Shown piece after piece: positions 1-9,300 of a DNA stretch of 64,000 nucleotides. The notes below the pieces were generated by a model. It was not told where the DNA came from, ran no database searches, and worked only from the letters and a program-made list of their open reading frames with translations. This stretch comes from Chelydra serpentina. Lineage: Eukaryota; Chordata; Testudines; Chelydridae. The position numbers and the translations under genes are program-made. The stretch is taken from assembly GCA_037349315.1 (NCBI GenBank), contig JBAIAC010000004.1:77058501-77122500 (forward strand), read 5' to 3'. Every line of letters begins with the position of its first letter. Position 1 is the first letter of the stretch.

Positions 1-2
1 GC

Positions 3-734
3 CTCTTTCTGCAAGACAAGCTGAAGAAAGAAACCAACAGAACTCCACTGGCCATCACTTACAGTCCTCACCTAAAACCTCTCCAGCGGATCATCGGTGA
101 TCTACAACCCATCCTGGACAACGACCCCTCACTTTCACAGGCCTTGGGAAGCAGGCCAGTCCTCGCTCACATACAGCCCGCCAACGTGAAGCATATTCTC
201 ACCAGCAACTACAAACCACACCACAATAACTCTAACTCAGGAACCAATCCATGCAACAAACCTCGATGCCAACTTTGCCCACATATCTACACCAGGGACA
301 CCATCACAGGACCTAACCAGATCAGCCACACCATCACTGGTTCATTCACCTGCACATCCACCAATGTAATATACGCCATAATGTGCCAGCAATGTCCCTC
401 TGCTACATACATCAGCCAAACTGGACAGTCCTTACGCAAAAGGATAAATGGACACAAATCAGATATAAGGAATGGCAATATACAAAAGCCTGTAGGAGAA
501 CACTTCAACCTCCCTGGACACACAATAGCAGACTTAAAGGTAGCCATCCTGCAGCAAAAAAACTTCAGGACCAGACTCCAAAGAGAAACAATAGAGCTTC
601 TGTTCATTTGCAAATTTGACACCATCAGCTCAGGACTAAACAAAGATTATGAATGGCTAGCCAACTACAAAAGCAGTTTCTCCTCCCTTGGTATTCACAC
701 CTCAGCTGCTAGAAGAGGGCCTCACCCTCCCTGA
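3..734 (+). CDS. PLE polyprotein C-terminus with GIY-YIG endonuclease (partial)
   Basis: The frame is open for 243 codons from the first complete codon at position 3, so the true start is upstream of the window. The C-terminal part carries a GIY-YIG nuclease in recognisable order. VIYAI (about 366-380) stands for the GIY strand, followed by a CxxC pair. TYISQTGQSLRKR (about 405-440) stands for the YIG strand and catalytic Arg, then INGHKSDI, VGEHFN and RETIELLFI with the candidate metal-binding Glu. In the YIG motif the Gly is Ser (YIS), which suggests reduced or lost activity although the frame is intact. GIY-YIG domains in PLEs nick target DNA to prime reverse transcription. Upstream residues include CxxCxLCP cysteines, also typical of the PLE linker. 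The best reading is a 5'-incomplete PLE copy and not a host gene. Confidence 0.8.
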   Translation, partial: LFLQDKLKKETNRTPLAITYSPHLKPLQRIIGDLQPILDNDPSLSQALGSRPVLAHIQPANVKHILTSNYKPHHNNSNSGTNPCNKPRCQLCPHIYTRDTITGPNQISHTITGSFTCTSTNVIYAIMCQQCPSATYISQTGQSLRKRINGHKSDIRNGNIQKPVGEHFNLPGHTIADLKVAILQQKNFRTRLQRETIELLFICKFDTISSGLNKDYEWLANYKSSFSSLGIHTSAARRGPHPP

Positions 735-812
735 TAGAGCTAACCTCGTTATCTCTAGCCTGACCCTTCCCTGCACATTTATATCTGCCCCCGGACATTT
801 CCACTCTTGCAT

Positions 813-850
813 CCGATGAAGTGGGTATTCACCCACGAAAGCTTATGCTC
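813..850 (+). ncRNA. Hammerhead-ribozyme-like core in PLE tail (probably inactive)
   Basis: The order is CCGATGA (813-819), a perfect 6-bp hairpin GTGGGT/ACCCAC, GAAA (837-840), then a GC-TTAT-GC mini-stem followed by TC. This is the order expected of a hammerhead core (CUGAUGA, stem II, GAAA, short stem III, NUH). The second core base is C instead of U, and I find no convincing stem I, so this copy is probably not catalytic. Hammerhead motifs are known in PLEs of many eukaryotes. That this one is a relic of such a motif is inference. Confidence 0.4.
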
Positions 851-864
851 CAATACCTCTGTTA

Positions 865-1091
865 GGGTATGTCTATACTTACCCGTCGCGTCGGAGGCGC
901 GGGATCGATGTTCTGGGTTCGATTTATCGCGTCTTGTCAAGACGCGATAAATCGAACCAGGAAGTGCTCCCTCGTCGACGCTGGTAATCCAGCTCGACGA
1001 GTGGAGTAGGTGGAGTCGACGGGGGAGCCTGCGCGCCGCGTCTGGACCACAGGTAAGTTCGAACTAAGGTACTTCGACTTCAGCTACGTTA
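865..1091 (+). mobile_element. PIF/Harbinger-type MITE inserted in PLE tail, 3'-truncated
   Basis: It begins right after TTA (862-864) with GGGTATGTCTATACTTACCC. It shares its body, including the 'cgatttatcgcgtc' palindrome, the 'gtcgacgggggagcctgc' block and 'cgacttcagctacgtta', with copies at 23489, 29672 and 29971. Those copies continue into the second arm of a hairpin and a right end. This one stops in the loop of that hairpin and is followed directly by PLE tail sequence. About 60 bp of MITE and about 50 bp of PLE tail appear to be missing. A 43-nt perfect palindrome spans 916-958. Confidence 0.7.
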
Positions 1092-1116
1092 TTAACACGG
1101 CTACCCCTATGATAAT

Positions 1117-1469
1117 CACGACCATGGTTTCCTCTATGTCCCGTACAGCACCAAGTACTGTCCGAACCTAAACATTTTAAGAAAGAGCCAAGGTAGGGCC
1201 CATCAGATCCACAAAGTTATAGGTGGATAATAAAAATGGAATGTGGGTTCACCTCAAAGACCCCACCTTCTTGCAGTCACTGCTGCTATTTCATGCATTT
1301 CAATGCACGGTGGAATCACCAGATTTTCTTTGTAAGTTGTTAACCCATATGTTCAGAAAGGAATAATCTTTTCTACATGCTCAGTCTGGACAGAACATGC
1401 AGAAAAGTAAGTTTACATAGCATGAAGGATCTATTTTACACCACCCAATCCCTGCATTCAGAGAGTATG
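1117..1469. other. Unassigned sequence
   Basis: No repeat, RNA gene or coding pattern recognised. Composition is ordinary and AT-leaning. Confidence 0.5.
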
Positions 1470-1477
1470 GAAACGGC

Positions 1478-1878
1478 CAGGGCCGGCTCCAGGCACCAGA
1501 CAACGAAGCACATGCTTGGGGTGGCTCCTTCTAAGAGGCGGCCAATCTTGGGGTGGCGGTCGGGGTTTGTTTGTTTTTACTTTGGCGGGGCGACACTCGC
1601 GAGGGGTGTTTTGTTTCGGCGGGGCAGCGCTCGGCAGGGGGGGTTGTTTCAACGGGGCGGTGCTCAGGGTGGGGGGTTTGTTTCAGCGGGGCGGCGCTCG
1701 GGTTGGGGGTTGTTTCGGCGGGGCGGCGCTCGGGGTGGGGGGTGTTTGTTTTTGTTTCGGTGAGGCAGTGCTGGGGCAGGGGTTTGTTGTTGTTGGGTTT
1801 TTTTGCTGTGGGGGGAGGCGGCTCTCGGGGTTGTTGTTATTTTTGCTTGGGGCGGCAAAAAAGTTAGAGCCGGCCCTG
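1478..1878 (+). mobile_element. hAT-type MITE with G-rich tandem core
   Basis: Terminal inverted repeats are CAGGGCCGGCTC at the left and GAGCCGGCCCTG at the right, an exact 12-bp match. They are flanked by 8-bp direct repeats GAAACGGC (1470-1477) and GAAATGGC (1879-1886), which differ by one base. An 8-bp target duplication with CAGGG ends is the signature of hAT transposons. There is no transposase, so the element is non-autonomous. The interior is a G-rich tandem repeat. Confidence 0.85.
1588..1790 (+). repeat. About 33-bp G-rich tandem repeat inside hAT MITE
   Basis: Five to six diverged units of the form 'ggcggcgctcgg..gggggttgtttcggcg' follow each other. The runs of four or more G on the plus strand could form G-quadruplexes. 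Open reading frames here on both strands (Gly- or Pro-rich) are by-products of composition. Confidence 0.75.
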
Positions 1879-1886
1879 GAAATGGC

Positions 1887-2571
1887 ATTCCTAATTTACC
1901 ATCTTTTGGCTAGGTAGTTCAAGACATGCTTTATCAACAACTAGGTGGTCGCAAACACCATGTCATGGGACCCAACCACACTCATCATTCAGAACCCTCT
2001 GTAAAACTTAACCACAACAAGGGAGTTAGGAAGTTATACCCTTATTTTGAGGTGTCATCTAGGCCCAAGCCAGGAAGTCCCAAACTGTAATCTTGGTTTT
2101 GTCCCCCTCTGTGGGGTGTGGTAAATCTGTCACCCCTCCCTGCCTCACTTTCCCCATCTTTAATACTTCTACGTCACAGAGATATTAAAAGTACTAGCTA
2201 ATGGATGTAAAGCTCTGTGAAGGTGTATTAAGTGCTAAGTATTATGTGGATTGAAGCTCTTTCATAGCTTTGGAAGATATTTTTAAATACTATACGATGC
2301 AGACTTATATTTTTGGCTGGTGTGTGAACACATTGGGTTGTCAGAAACCCAGACTGGAATAAGAGCTCTCTGTAAACTTAAAAACTTGTGTCTCTCACCA
2401 ACAGAAGTTGATACAATAAAAGATATTACCTCACCCACCCTGTCTCTCTAATATCCTGGGATCAACATGGCTACAAGAACACTACAAACAGAAAATTAGT
2501 GAGCAGGCATTGTCAGGTTGGACTTCTGCATACTTAAAGGGACTTGGTTTTTTTCCAGGTCATTGGGGTCC
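1887..2571. other. Unassigned sequence
   Basis: No gene or clear repeat seen. Mixed AT-rich single-copy-looking DNA. Confidence 0.5.
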
Positions 2572-2579
2572 CCTTAGGG

Positions 2580-3016
2580 CAAGGGTGGCCAACCTGAGCC
2601 TAAAACTGAGCCAAAATTTACCAATGTACATTGTCAAAGAGCCACAGTAATACGTTAGCAGCCCCCCCCCCGCCATCAGCTCACCCACCCCGCTCCCAGC
2701 GCCTCTCACCCTCCAGCAGCCCCACCGATCAGCACCTCCCCATCCCTCCCTGCACCTCCCGATCAGCTGTTTCGTGGCGTGCAAGAGGCTGGTGAAGGGG
2801 AGGAGCGGACACTGCAGGCTCAGGGGAGCGGGTGGGAAGGGTGGAGTGGGGGCAGGGTCTGTGGCAGAGCCAGGGGTTGAGCAGTGAGCACCCCCTGGCA
2901 CATTGGAAAGTTGGTGCCTGTAGCTCTAGCCCTGGAGTTAGTGCCTATACAAGGAGCCGCATATTAACTTCTGAAGAGCCACACATGGCTCCAGAGCCAC
3001 AGGTTGGCCACCCCTA
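2580..3016 (+). mobile_element. hAT-type MITE
   Basis: The left end reads CAAGGGTGGCCAACCTG and the right end CAGGTTGGCCACCCCTA, inverted repeats of about 16 bp with two mismatches. The flanks CCTTAGGG (2572-2579) and TCGTAGGG (3017-3024) agree at six of eight positions, a decayed 8-bp target duplication. The interior is C- and G-rich with no transposase. Assignment to hAT rests on end sequence and duplication length. Confidence 0.7.
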
Positions 3017-3130
3017 TCGTAGGGCCTCATCAAGCTATCATTGAAACCCATGTGCATTTTGCCATTAAAACTTCAATTAGAGCAGGATCAAGCTTTAATG
3101 GTAATTGGACCTCTGCTAAAACAGGAAATG

Positions 3131-4565
3131 ATTCATAGATTCATAGATTCTAGGGCTGGAAGGGACCTCGAGAGGTCATCAAGTCCAGCCCCCTGCCTTC
3201 ATGGCAGGACCAAATACTGTCTAGACCATCCCTGATAGACATTTATCTAACCTACTCTTAAATGTCTCCTGAGATGGAGATTCCACAACCTCCCTGGGCA
3301 GTTTATTCCAGTGTTTAACCACCCTGACAGTTAGGAACTTTTTCCTAATGTCCAACCTAAACCTCCCTTGCTGCAGTTTAAGCCCATTGCTTCTTGTTCT
3401 CTCCTTAGAGGCTAAGATGAACAAGTTCTCTCCCTCCTCCTTATGACACCTTTTAGATACCTGAAGACTGCTATCATGTCCCCTCTCAGTCTTCTCTTTT
3501 CCAAACTAAACAAACCCAATTCCTTCAGCCTTCCTTCATAGGTCATGTTCTCTAGACCATTAATCATTCTTGTTGCTCTTCTGTGGACCCTCTCCAATTT
3601 CTCCACATCTTTCTTGAAATGCGGTGCCCAGAACTGGACACAATACTCCAGTTGAGGCCTAACCAGCGCAGAGTAGAGCGCAAGAATGACTTCTCGTGTC
3701 TTGCTCACAACACACCTGTTAATGCAGCCCAGAATCAAGTTTGCTTTTTTTGCAACAGCATCACACTGTTGACTCATATTTAGCTTGTGGTCCACTATAA
3801 CCCCTAGATCCCTTTCTGCCGTACTCCTTCCTAGACAGTCTCCTCCCATTCTGTATGTGTGAAACAGATTGTTCCTACCTAAGTGGAGCACTTTGCATTT
3901 GTCCTTATTAAACTTCATCCTGTTTACCTCTGACCATTTCTCCAATTTGTCCAGATCATTTTGAATTATGACCCTATCCTCCAAAGCAGTTGCAATCCCT
4001 CCCAATTTGGTATCATGTGCAAACTTAATAAGCAGTCTTCTGGAATCTCTCCTGTCTCCCATGATTTACCAAAGATAATAGCTAGAGGCTCAGATACCTC
4101 CTCGATTAGCTCCTTGAGTGTTCTAGGATGCATTTCATCAGGTCCTGGTGACTTGCAGGCATCTAACTTATCTAAGTGATTTTTAACTTGTTCTTTTTTT
4201 ATTTTATCTTCTAAACCTTCCCCCTTCCCATTTGCATTCACTATGTTAGGCATTCCTTCAGACTTCTCGGTGAAGACCGAAACAAAGAAGTCATTAAGCA
4301 TCTCTGCCATTTCCAAGTTTCCTGTTACTGTTTCTCCCTCCTCACTGAGTAGTGGGCCTACCCTGTCCTTGGTCTTCCTCTTGCTTCTAATGTATTGATA
4401 AAAAGTTTTCTTGTTTCCCTTTATTCCTGTAGCTAGTTTGAGCTCATTTTGTGCCTTTGCCTTTCTAATCTTGCCCCTGCATTCCCATGTTGTTTGCCTA
4501 TATACATCCTTTGTAATTTGTCCTAGTTTCCATTTTTTATATGACTCCTTTTTATTTTTTAGATC
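3131..4565 (-). mobile_element. CR1 LINE, 3' part (copy A)
   Basis: On the minus strand this ends with the CR1 3' terminal repeat (plus-strand 'attcatagattcatagattc' at 3131-3150) and the conserved 3' UTR block before it. Upstream on the minus strand are RT reading frames. The copy stops abruptly at 4565, where the 3' terminus of another CR1 begins. The matching 5' half seems to lie at 8242-9270 (see findings). Confidence 0.9.
3221..4316 (-). pseudogene. CR1 ORF2 reverse transcriptase fragment, broken
   Basis: Three overlapping frames give pieces of CR1 RT. The fingers region is at 4316-3966 with [16 protein letters not shown]. The palm and thumb are at 4062-3412 with [24 protein letters not shown] and RPQLEYCVQFWAP. 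The C-terminal block lies at 3424-3221, with VRVVKHWNKLPREVV. The catalytic F/YADD box reads FAHD, so the metal-binding Asp pair is lost. The segment between GEIPED and the palm (motifs A and B) is deleted and frames are shifted. CR1 RT copies element RNA onto nicked genomic DNA; this copy cannot. Confidence 0.9.
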
Positions 4566-5010
4566 TTATAGACTCATAGACTCATAGACTTTAAGGTCAG
4601 AAGGGACCATTATGATCATCTAGTCTGACCTCCTGCACAATGCAGGTCACAGAATCTCACCCACCCACTCCTAGAATAATCCTCTCACCTATGTCTCAGC
4701 TATTGAAGTCCTCAAATCATGGTTTAAAGACTTCAAGATGCAGAGAATCCTCCGGTAAGTGACCCGTGCCCCATGCTGCAGAGGAAGGCGAAAAACCTCC
4801 AGGGCCTCTGCCAATCTACCCTGGAGGAAAATTCCTTCCCGACCCCAAATATGGCGATCAGCTGAACCCCGAGCATGTGGGCAAGACTCTCCAGCCAGAC
4901 ACCCCGGAAAAAGTTCTTTGTAGTAACTTCTAACATCCGATCATTGACCTTTGGTCCTATTTACCACTGATGGCAATTAATTGACCTTTGATTAAGATCA
5001 TGTTATCCCA

Positions 5011-6849
5011 TCAAACCATCCCCTCCATAAACTTATCTAGCTTAATCTTGAAGCCAGATACGTCTTTTGCCCCCACTGCTTCCCTTGGAAGGCTGTTCCA
5101 GAACTTCACTCCTCTGATGGTTAGAAACCTTCGTCTAATTTCAAGTCTAAACTTCCTGATGTCCAGTTTATATCCATTTGTTCTTGTGTCCACATTGGTA
5201 CTGAGCTTAAATAATTCCTCTCCCTCCCTGGTATTTATCCCTCTGATATATTTAAAGAGAGCAATCGTATCTCCCCTCAGCCTTCTTTTGGTTAAGGTAA
5301 ACAAACCAAGCTCCTTGAGTCTCCTTTCATACGACAGGTTTTCCATTCCTCGGATCATCCTAGTGGCCCTTCTTTGTACCTGTTCCAGTTTGAATTCATC
5401 CTTCTTAAACATGGGAGACCAGAACTGCACACAGTATTCCAAATGAGGTCTCACCAATGCCTTGTTTAACGGTACTAACACCTCCTTATCTCTACTAGAA
5501 ATACCTCGCCTAATGCATCCCAAGACTGCATTAGCTTTTTTCACGGCCACATCACATTGGCGACTCAGTCATCCTGTGATCAACCAGGACTCCGAGGTCC
5601 TTCTCCTCTTCCGTTACTTCCAACTGATGCGTCCCCAGCTTATAACTAAAATTCTTGTTATTAATCCCTAAATGCATAACCTTACACTTCTCACTATTAA
5701 ATTTCATCCTATTACTATTACTCCAGTTTACAAGGTCATCCAGATCTTCCTGTAGGATATCCCGATCCTTTTCTGAATTGGCAATACCTCCCAACTTTGT
5801 GTCATCTGCAAACTTTATTAGCACACTCCCACTTTTGGTGCCGAGGTCAGTAATAAAAAGATTAAATAAAATTGGTCGCAAAACTGAACCTTGAGGAACT
5901 CCACTAGTAACCTCCCTCCAACCTGACAGTTCACCTTTCAGTATGACCCGCTGTCGTCTCCCCTTTAACCAGTTCCTTATCCACCTCTCAATTTTCATAT
6001 TGATCCCCATCTTTTCCAATGTAACCAATAATTCCTCATGTGGTACTGTATCAAATGCCTTACTGAAATCGAGGTAGATTACATCCACTGCGTTTCCTTT
6101 ATCTAAAAAATCTGTTGGTTTGGCATGATCTACCTTTTGTAAAACCATGTTGTAATTTGTCCCAATTGCCATTGACCTCAAGGTCCTTAACTACTTTCTC
6201 CTTCAAAAATTTTTCCAAGACCTTGCATACTACAGATGTCAAACTAACAGGCCTGTAGTTACCCGGGTCACTTTTTTTCCCCTTTCTTAAAAATAGGAAC
6301 TATATTAGCTATTCTCCAGTCAAATGGTACAACCCCTGAGTTTAGAGATTCATTAAAAAAATTTGCTAATGGGCTTGCAATTTCATGTGCCAGTTCCTTT
6401 AATATTCTTGGATGAAGATTATCTGGGCTGCCTGATTTACTCTCATTAAGCTGTTCAAGTTTGGCTTCTACCTCGGATATGGTAATATCTACCCCCACAT
6501 CCTTATTCCCATTTGTCATGCTGCCACTATTCCTAAGCTCCTCATTAGCCTCATTAAAGACTGAGGCAAAGTATTTGTTTAGATATTGGGCCATGCCTAG
6601 ATTATCCTTAACCTCCACTCCATCCTCAGTGTTTAGTGGTCCCACTTCTTCTTTCTTTGTTTTCTTCCTATTTATATGGCTATAAAACCTTTTACTATTG
6701 GTTTTAATTCCCTTTGCAAGGTCCAATTCTACATGCCTTTTAGCCTGTCTCACTTTATCCCTACATGCTCTGACCTCAATAAGGTAGGTTTCTTTGCTGA
6801 TCCCTCCCATCTTCCACTCCTTGTATGCTTTCTGTTTTTTCTTAATCAC
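5011..6849 (-). pseudogene. CR1 ORF2 reverse transcriptase (copy B), frameshifted
   Basis: The N-terminal RT region lies at 6849-6268 (SGSPDNLHPRILKELA, IVPIFKKG). The palm lies at 6181-5552 with motif A VIYLDFSKAFDTV, motif B TSGVPQGSVLRPILFN and motif C KFADDTKLGG. The thumb and C-terminus lie at 5550-5011 (LEYCVQFWSPMFKK, GVKFWNSLPREAV). The catalytic FADD is intact. In motif B the usual Gly of GSVLGP is Arg. At least two frameshifts (near 6181-6268 and 5551) prevent a continuous product. Domain spacing is otherwise normal for CR1. Confidence 0.9.
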
Positions 6850-8017
6850 CTATCTGAGATGCTTGCTCATCCAGCTTGGTCTAAAACTCCTGCCTATGAA
6901 TTGTTTCCCCTTTCTTGGGATACAGGCTTCTGATAGCTTCTGCAACTTTAACTTGAAATAATCCCAGGCCTCCTCCGCCTTTAGGTCCATAAATTCTTTA
7001 GTCCAATCCACTTCCCTAACTAATTTCCTTAATTTAGTAAAGTTAGCCCTTTTGAAATCAAAAGCCCTAGTCTCAGATTTATTTTTGTTTATCCTTCCAT
7101 TTAGTTTGAACTGAATTAGCTCATGATCACTCGAGCCAAGGTTGTCCCCTACAACCATTTCTTCAATGAGGTCCTCACTACTCACCAAAACCAAATCTAA
7201 AATTGCATCCCCCCCTTGTTGGTTCAGCAACTACTTGATGAAGGAATTCATCAGCTATCACATCTAGGAAAATCTGAGCCCTATTATTATTACTAGCACT
7301 TGTTCTCCAATCTATATCTGGGAAGTTGAAGTCTCCCATGATCACACAGTTCCCATTAGTATTTACTTCCTTAAAAACATTAAAGAGGTCTCTATCCATA
7401 TCCAAATTAGATCCCGGTGGTCTATAGCACATCCCAAGCACTATCCCAGGGGAGGCTCTAGTAGTTTTCTTCCCCTATGTGATTTTTGCCCAGACAGACT
7501 CTGTCTTATCCATTCCATCACTTTTTATTTCTTTACAGTCTACCTCATCATTGATATACAATGCTACTCCCCCACCTTTACCTTTATTTCTATCTTTCCT
7601 AAACAGCACATACCCTTCAATACCTGTACTCCAGTCATGACTACTATTCCACCATGTTTCGGTTATTCCTATGATATCTGGTTTCACTTCCTGGACCAGT
7701 AGCTCTAATTCCTCCATTTTGTTACCTAGGCTCCTCGCATTGGTGTACAAACATCTTAATTTTTGCTGTTTGGCCTCACTCACATTCTTTACCCAATTTG
7801 GTATGGACATTGTACTGCCAGTATGACCTATTTGACTAGTATCCACTCTGCCCTTCCTCCTTATGTCCATTCTCCTACCCCCGGCTATATCCTCTCTTAC
7901 TTCGTTGTCTTCCCTCTCAATGTTAAAATCTGGCGTGGAGATTACCTGGACATCTCCCAACCGTCTCCCCCAAATTCCTAGTTTAAAGCTCTCTTGATCA
8001 GTTGTGCCAGCCTCCAT
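6850..8017 (-). pseudogene. CR1 ORF2 apurinic-type endonuclease domain (copy B), frameshifted
   Basis: Pieces of the N-terminal endonuclease can be followed: LRCLYTNARSLGNK and DIIGITETWWN (catalytic Glu) at 8017-7475, MGDFNFPDIDW at 7441-7178, and SSDHELIQF (catalytic Asp-His) at 7230-6850. These match the exonuclease/endonuclease/phosphatase fold used by CR1 to nick target DNA. A stop and shift near 7441-7475 and overlapping frames at 7178-7230 show it is broken. Confidence 0.9.
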
Positions 8018-8244
8018 CCTAGAAGTCTATTTCCTTCCCTACTCAGGTGAAGTCCATCCCGAGAGAACAGTCCTCTGTCCATGAATGCCTCCCAGTGGCC
8101 ATACATCCCAAAGCCCTCCTTGTAGCACCAATCCCTGAGCCATCTGTTGATCATCATAATCCTGTCATACCTTTGTTGCCCTTCTCTAGGAACAGGCAGG
8201 ATCTTGCAAGATCTCGTGGTTAAGCCAATGTGGTCTTTTGCCAC
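7978..8244 (-). pseudogene. CR1 ORF1 C-terminus, SGNH-type esterase tail
   Basis: The frame ends with FSRDGLHLSREGNRLLGWRLA followed by LIKRALN and a stop about 30 bp before the ORF2-like frame. DGLHLS is the Asp-x-x-His block of SGNH/GDSL esterases, a domain known in the first ORF of CR1 elements. The N-terminal part with the catalytic Ser is missing because the element is 5'-truncated at about 8241. Confidence 0.7.
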
Positions 8245-9270
8245 ATTTTCTATCTTTCCTACCCAGCGGAATAGTTTGCTTTTGGGCCCTTAATAGTGTC
8301 CCTTTGAAATACTGCCAGCTCTCCTCAGTTGTTTTTCCCCTCAGTCTTGATTACCATGGGACCTTACCTATCAGCTCTCTGAGCTTACCAAAATCTGCTT
8401 TCCTGAAATCCATTGTCTCTATTTTGCTGTACTCCCTTCTACCCTTCCTTAAAAGTGTGAACTCTATAATTTCATGATCACTTTCACCCAAGCTGCCTTC
8501 TACTTTCAAGTTCTCAACGAGTTCCTCCCTATTTGTTAAAATCAAATCTAGAACAGCTTCCCCCCTAGTAGCTTTCTCAACCTTCTGAAATAAAACGTTG
8601 TCTGCAATGCAGTCCAAGAACTTATTGGATAGTCTGTGCCCCGCTGTGTGATTTTTCCCAACATATATCTGGATAGTTGAAGTCCCCCATCACCACCAAA
8701 TCTTGGGCTTTGGATGATTTTGTTAGTTGTTTAAAAAAAGCCTCATCCACCTCTTCCACCTGGTTAGGTGGCCTGTAGTAGACTCCTAGCATGACATCAC
8801 CCTTGTTTTTTACCCCTTTTAGCCTAACCCAGAGACTCTCAACACTTCCGTCCCCTATGTCCATCTCCACCTCAGTCCAAGTGTGTACATTTTTAATATA
8901 TAAGGCAACACCTCCTCCCTTTTTCCCCTGTCTGTCCTTCCTGAGCAAGCTGTACCCATCCATACCAACATTCCAATCATGTGTATTATCCCACCAAGTT
9001 TCGGTGATGCCAACAATGTCATAGTTGAATTTATTTATTAACACTTCCAGTTCTTCCTGCTTATTACCCATACGTCTCGCATTTGTATACAGGCATCTAA
9101 GATACTGATTTGATCTTGCCTCCCAGTTTTGCCCTGGCCCTCCTATCTCTTTGTCATTAGAGCCCACGCTCCCCCTTATTTCCGACCCATCTCCCAGGTC
9201 CCCATGTTCTCCACTTACCTGTGGGCTTTGCTCACCTTTCCCCTTTGAACCTAGTTTAAAGCCCTCGACG
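8242..9270 (-). mobile_element. CR1 LINE, 5' part (probably the other half of copy A)
   Basis: Minus-strand CR1 sequence from the ORF1 stop region (TTTAAACTAGG near 9250) through the endonuclease domain to about 8242, where copy B begins. It lacks RT, while copy A (3131-4565) starts at the RT region and lacks endonuclease. Same strand, complementary content and the intervening complete 3' end of copy B suggest one element split by a nested insertion. Confidence 0.8.
8351..9167 (-). pseudogene. CR1 endonuclease domain (5' half of split copy)
   Basis: The frame 9167-8622 encodes QYLRCLYTNARRMGNKQ, DIVGITETWWDN, LGVYYRPPNQVEE and [13 protein letters not shown]. The frame 8617-8351 continues with [18 protein letters not shown] and [10 protein letters not shown]. 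The catalytic Glu (TETW), Asp (GDFN) and Asp-His (SDH) are all present. One frameshift at about 8620 separates the two pieces. It is a second, different endonuclease copy from the one at 6850-8017 and belongs to another CR1 subfamily. Confidence 0.88.
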
Positions 9271-9300
9271 GGGAAAGGTGAGCAAAGCCCACAGGTAAGT
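9213..9300. repeat. 31-bp perfect inverted repeat at CR1 5' end
   Basis: Positions 9213-9243 are the exact reverse complement of 9270-9300, separated by 26 bases that include the CR1 ORF1 stop region. The outer arm lies beyond the point where CR1 sequence ends, so the fold-back probably arose during insertion. Confidence 0.9.

Larger units (their letters stand above)
1..1116 (+). mobile_element. 3' half of a Penelope-like element (PLE)
   Basis: The window opens inside a PLE reading frame that stays open to a stop at 732-734. It is followed by a short 3' tail with a hammerhead-like hairpin (813-850) and the sequence leading to 'ctctgtta' at 857-864. The tail resumes at about 1092 with 'taacacggctacccc', a PLE terminal motif whose reverse complement opens the copies at 48968 and 60183. 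The roughly 225 bp between are a MITE (see 865-1091). The 5' part, with the reverse transcriptase, lies outside the window. PLEs encode an RT joined to a GIY-YIG endonuclease and often leave partial, inverted or tandem copies. Confidence 0.85.
4567..8241 (-). mobile_element. CR1 LINE, nearly complete (copy B), nested in copy A
   Basis: The 3' terminus on the minus strand carries the repeat seen as 'atagactcatagactcatag' from 4567. This is a different subfamily from copy A, whose unit is 'attcatag'. Going 5' on the minus strand there is a long 3' UTR, RT, endonuclease and the tail of ORF1. It ends at about 8241 against a third block of CR1 sequence. It is 5'-truncated inside ORF1 and interrupted by frameshifts, but the domain order is complete from ORF1 esterase to 3' end. 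Confidence 0.88.

Noticed and set aside
1377..1917. Overlapping Gly/Arg-rich open frames on both strands
   Set aside because: They come from a G-rich tandem array inside a hAT MITE.
9213..9300. A terminator or small-RNA hairpin
   Set aside because: The inverted repeat lies at a CR1 insertion edge and is better explained by fold-back at integration.
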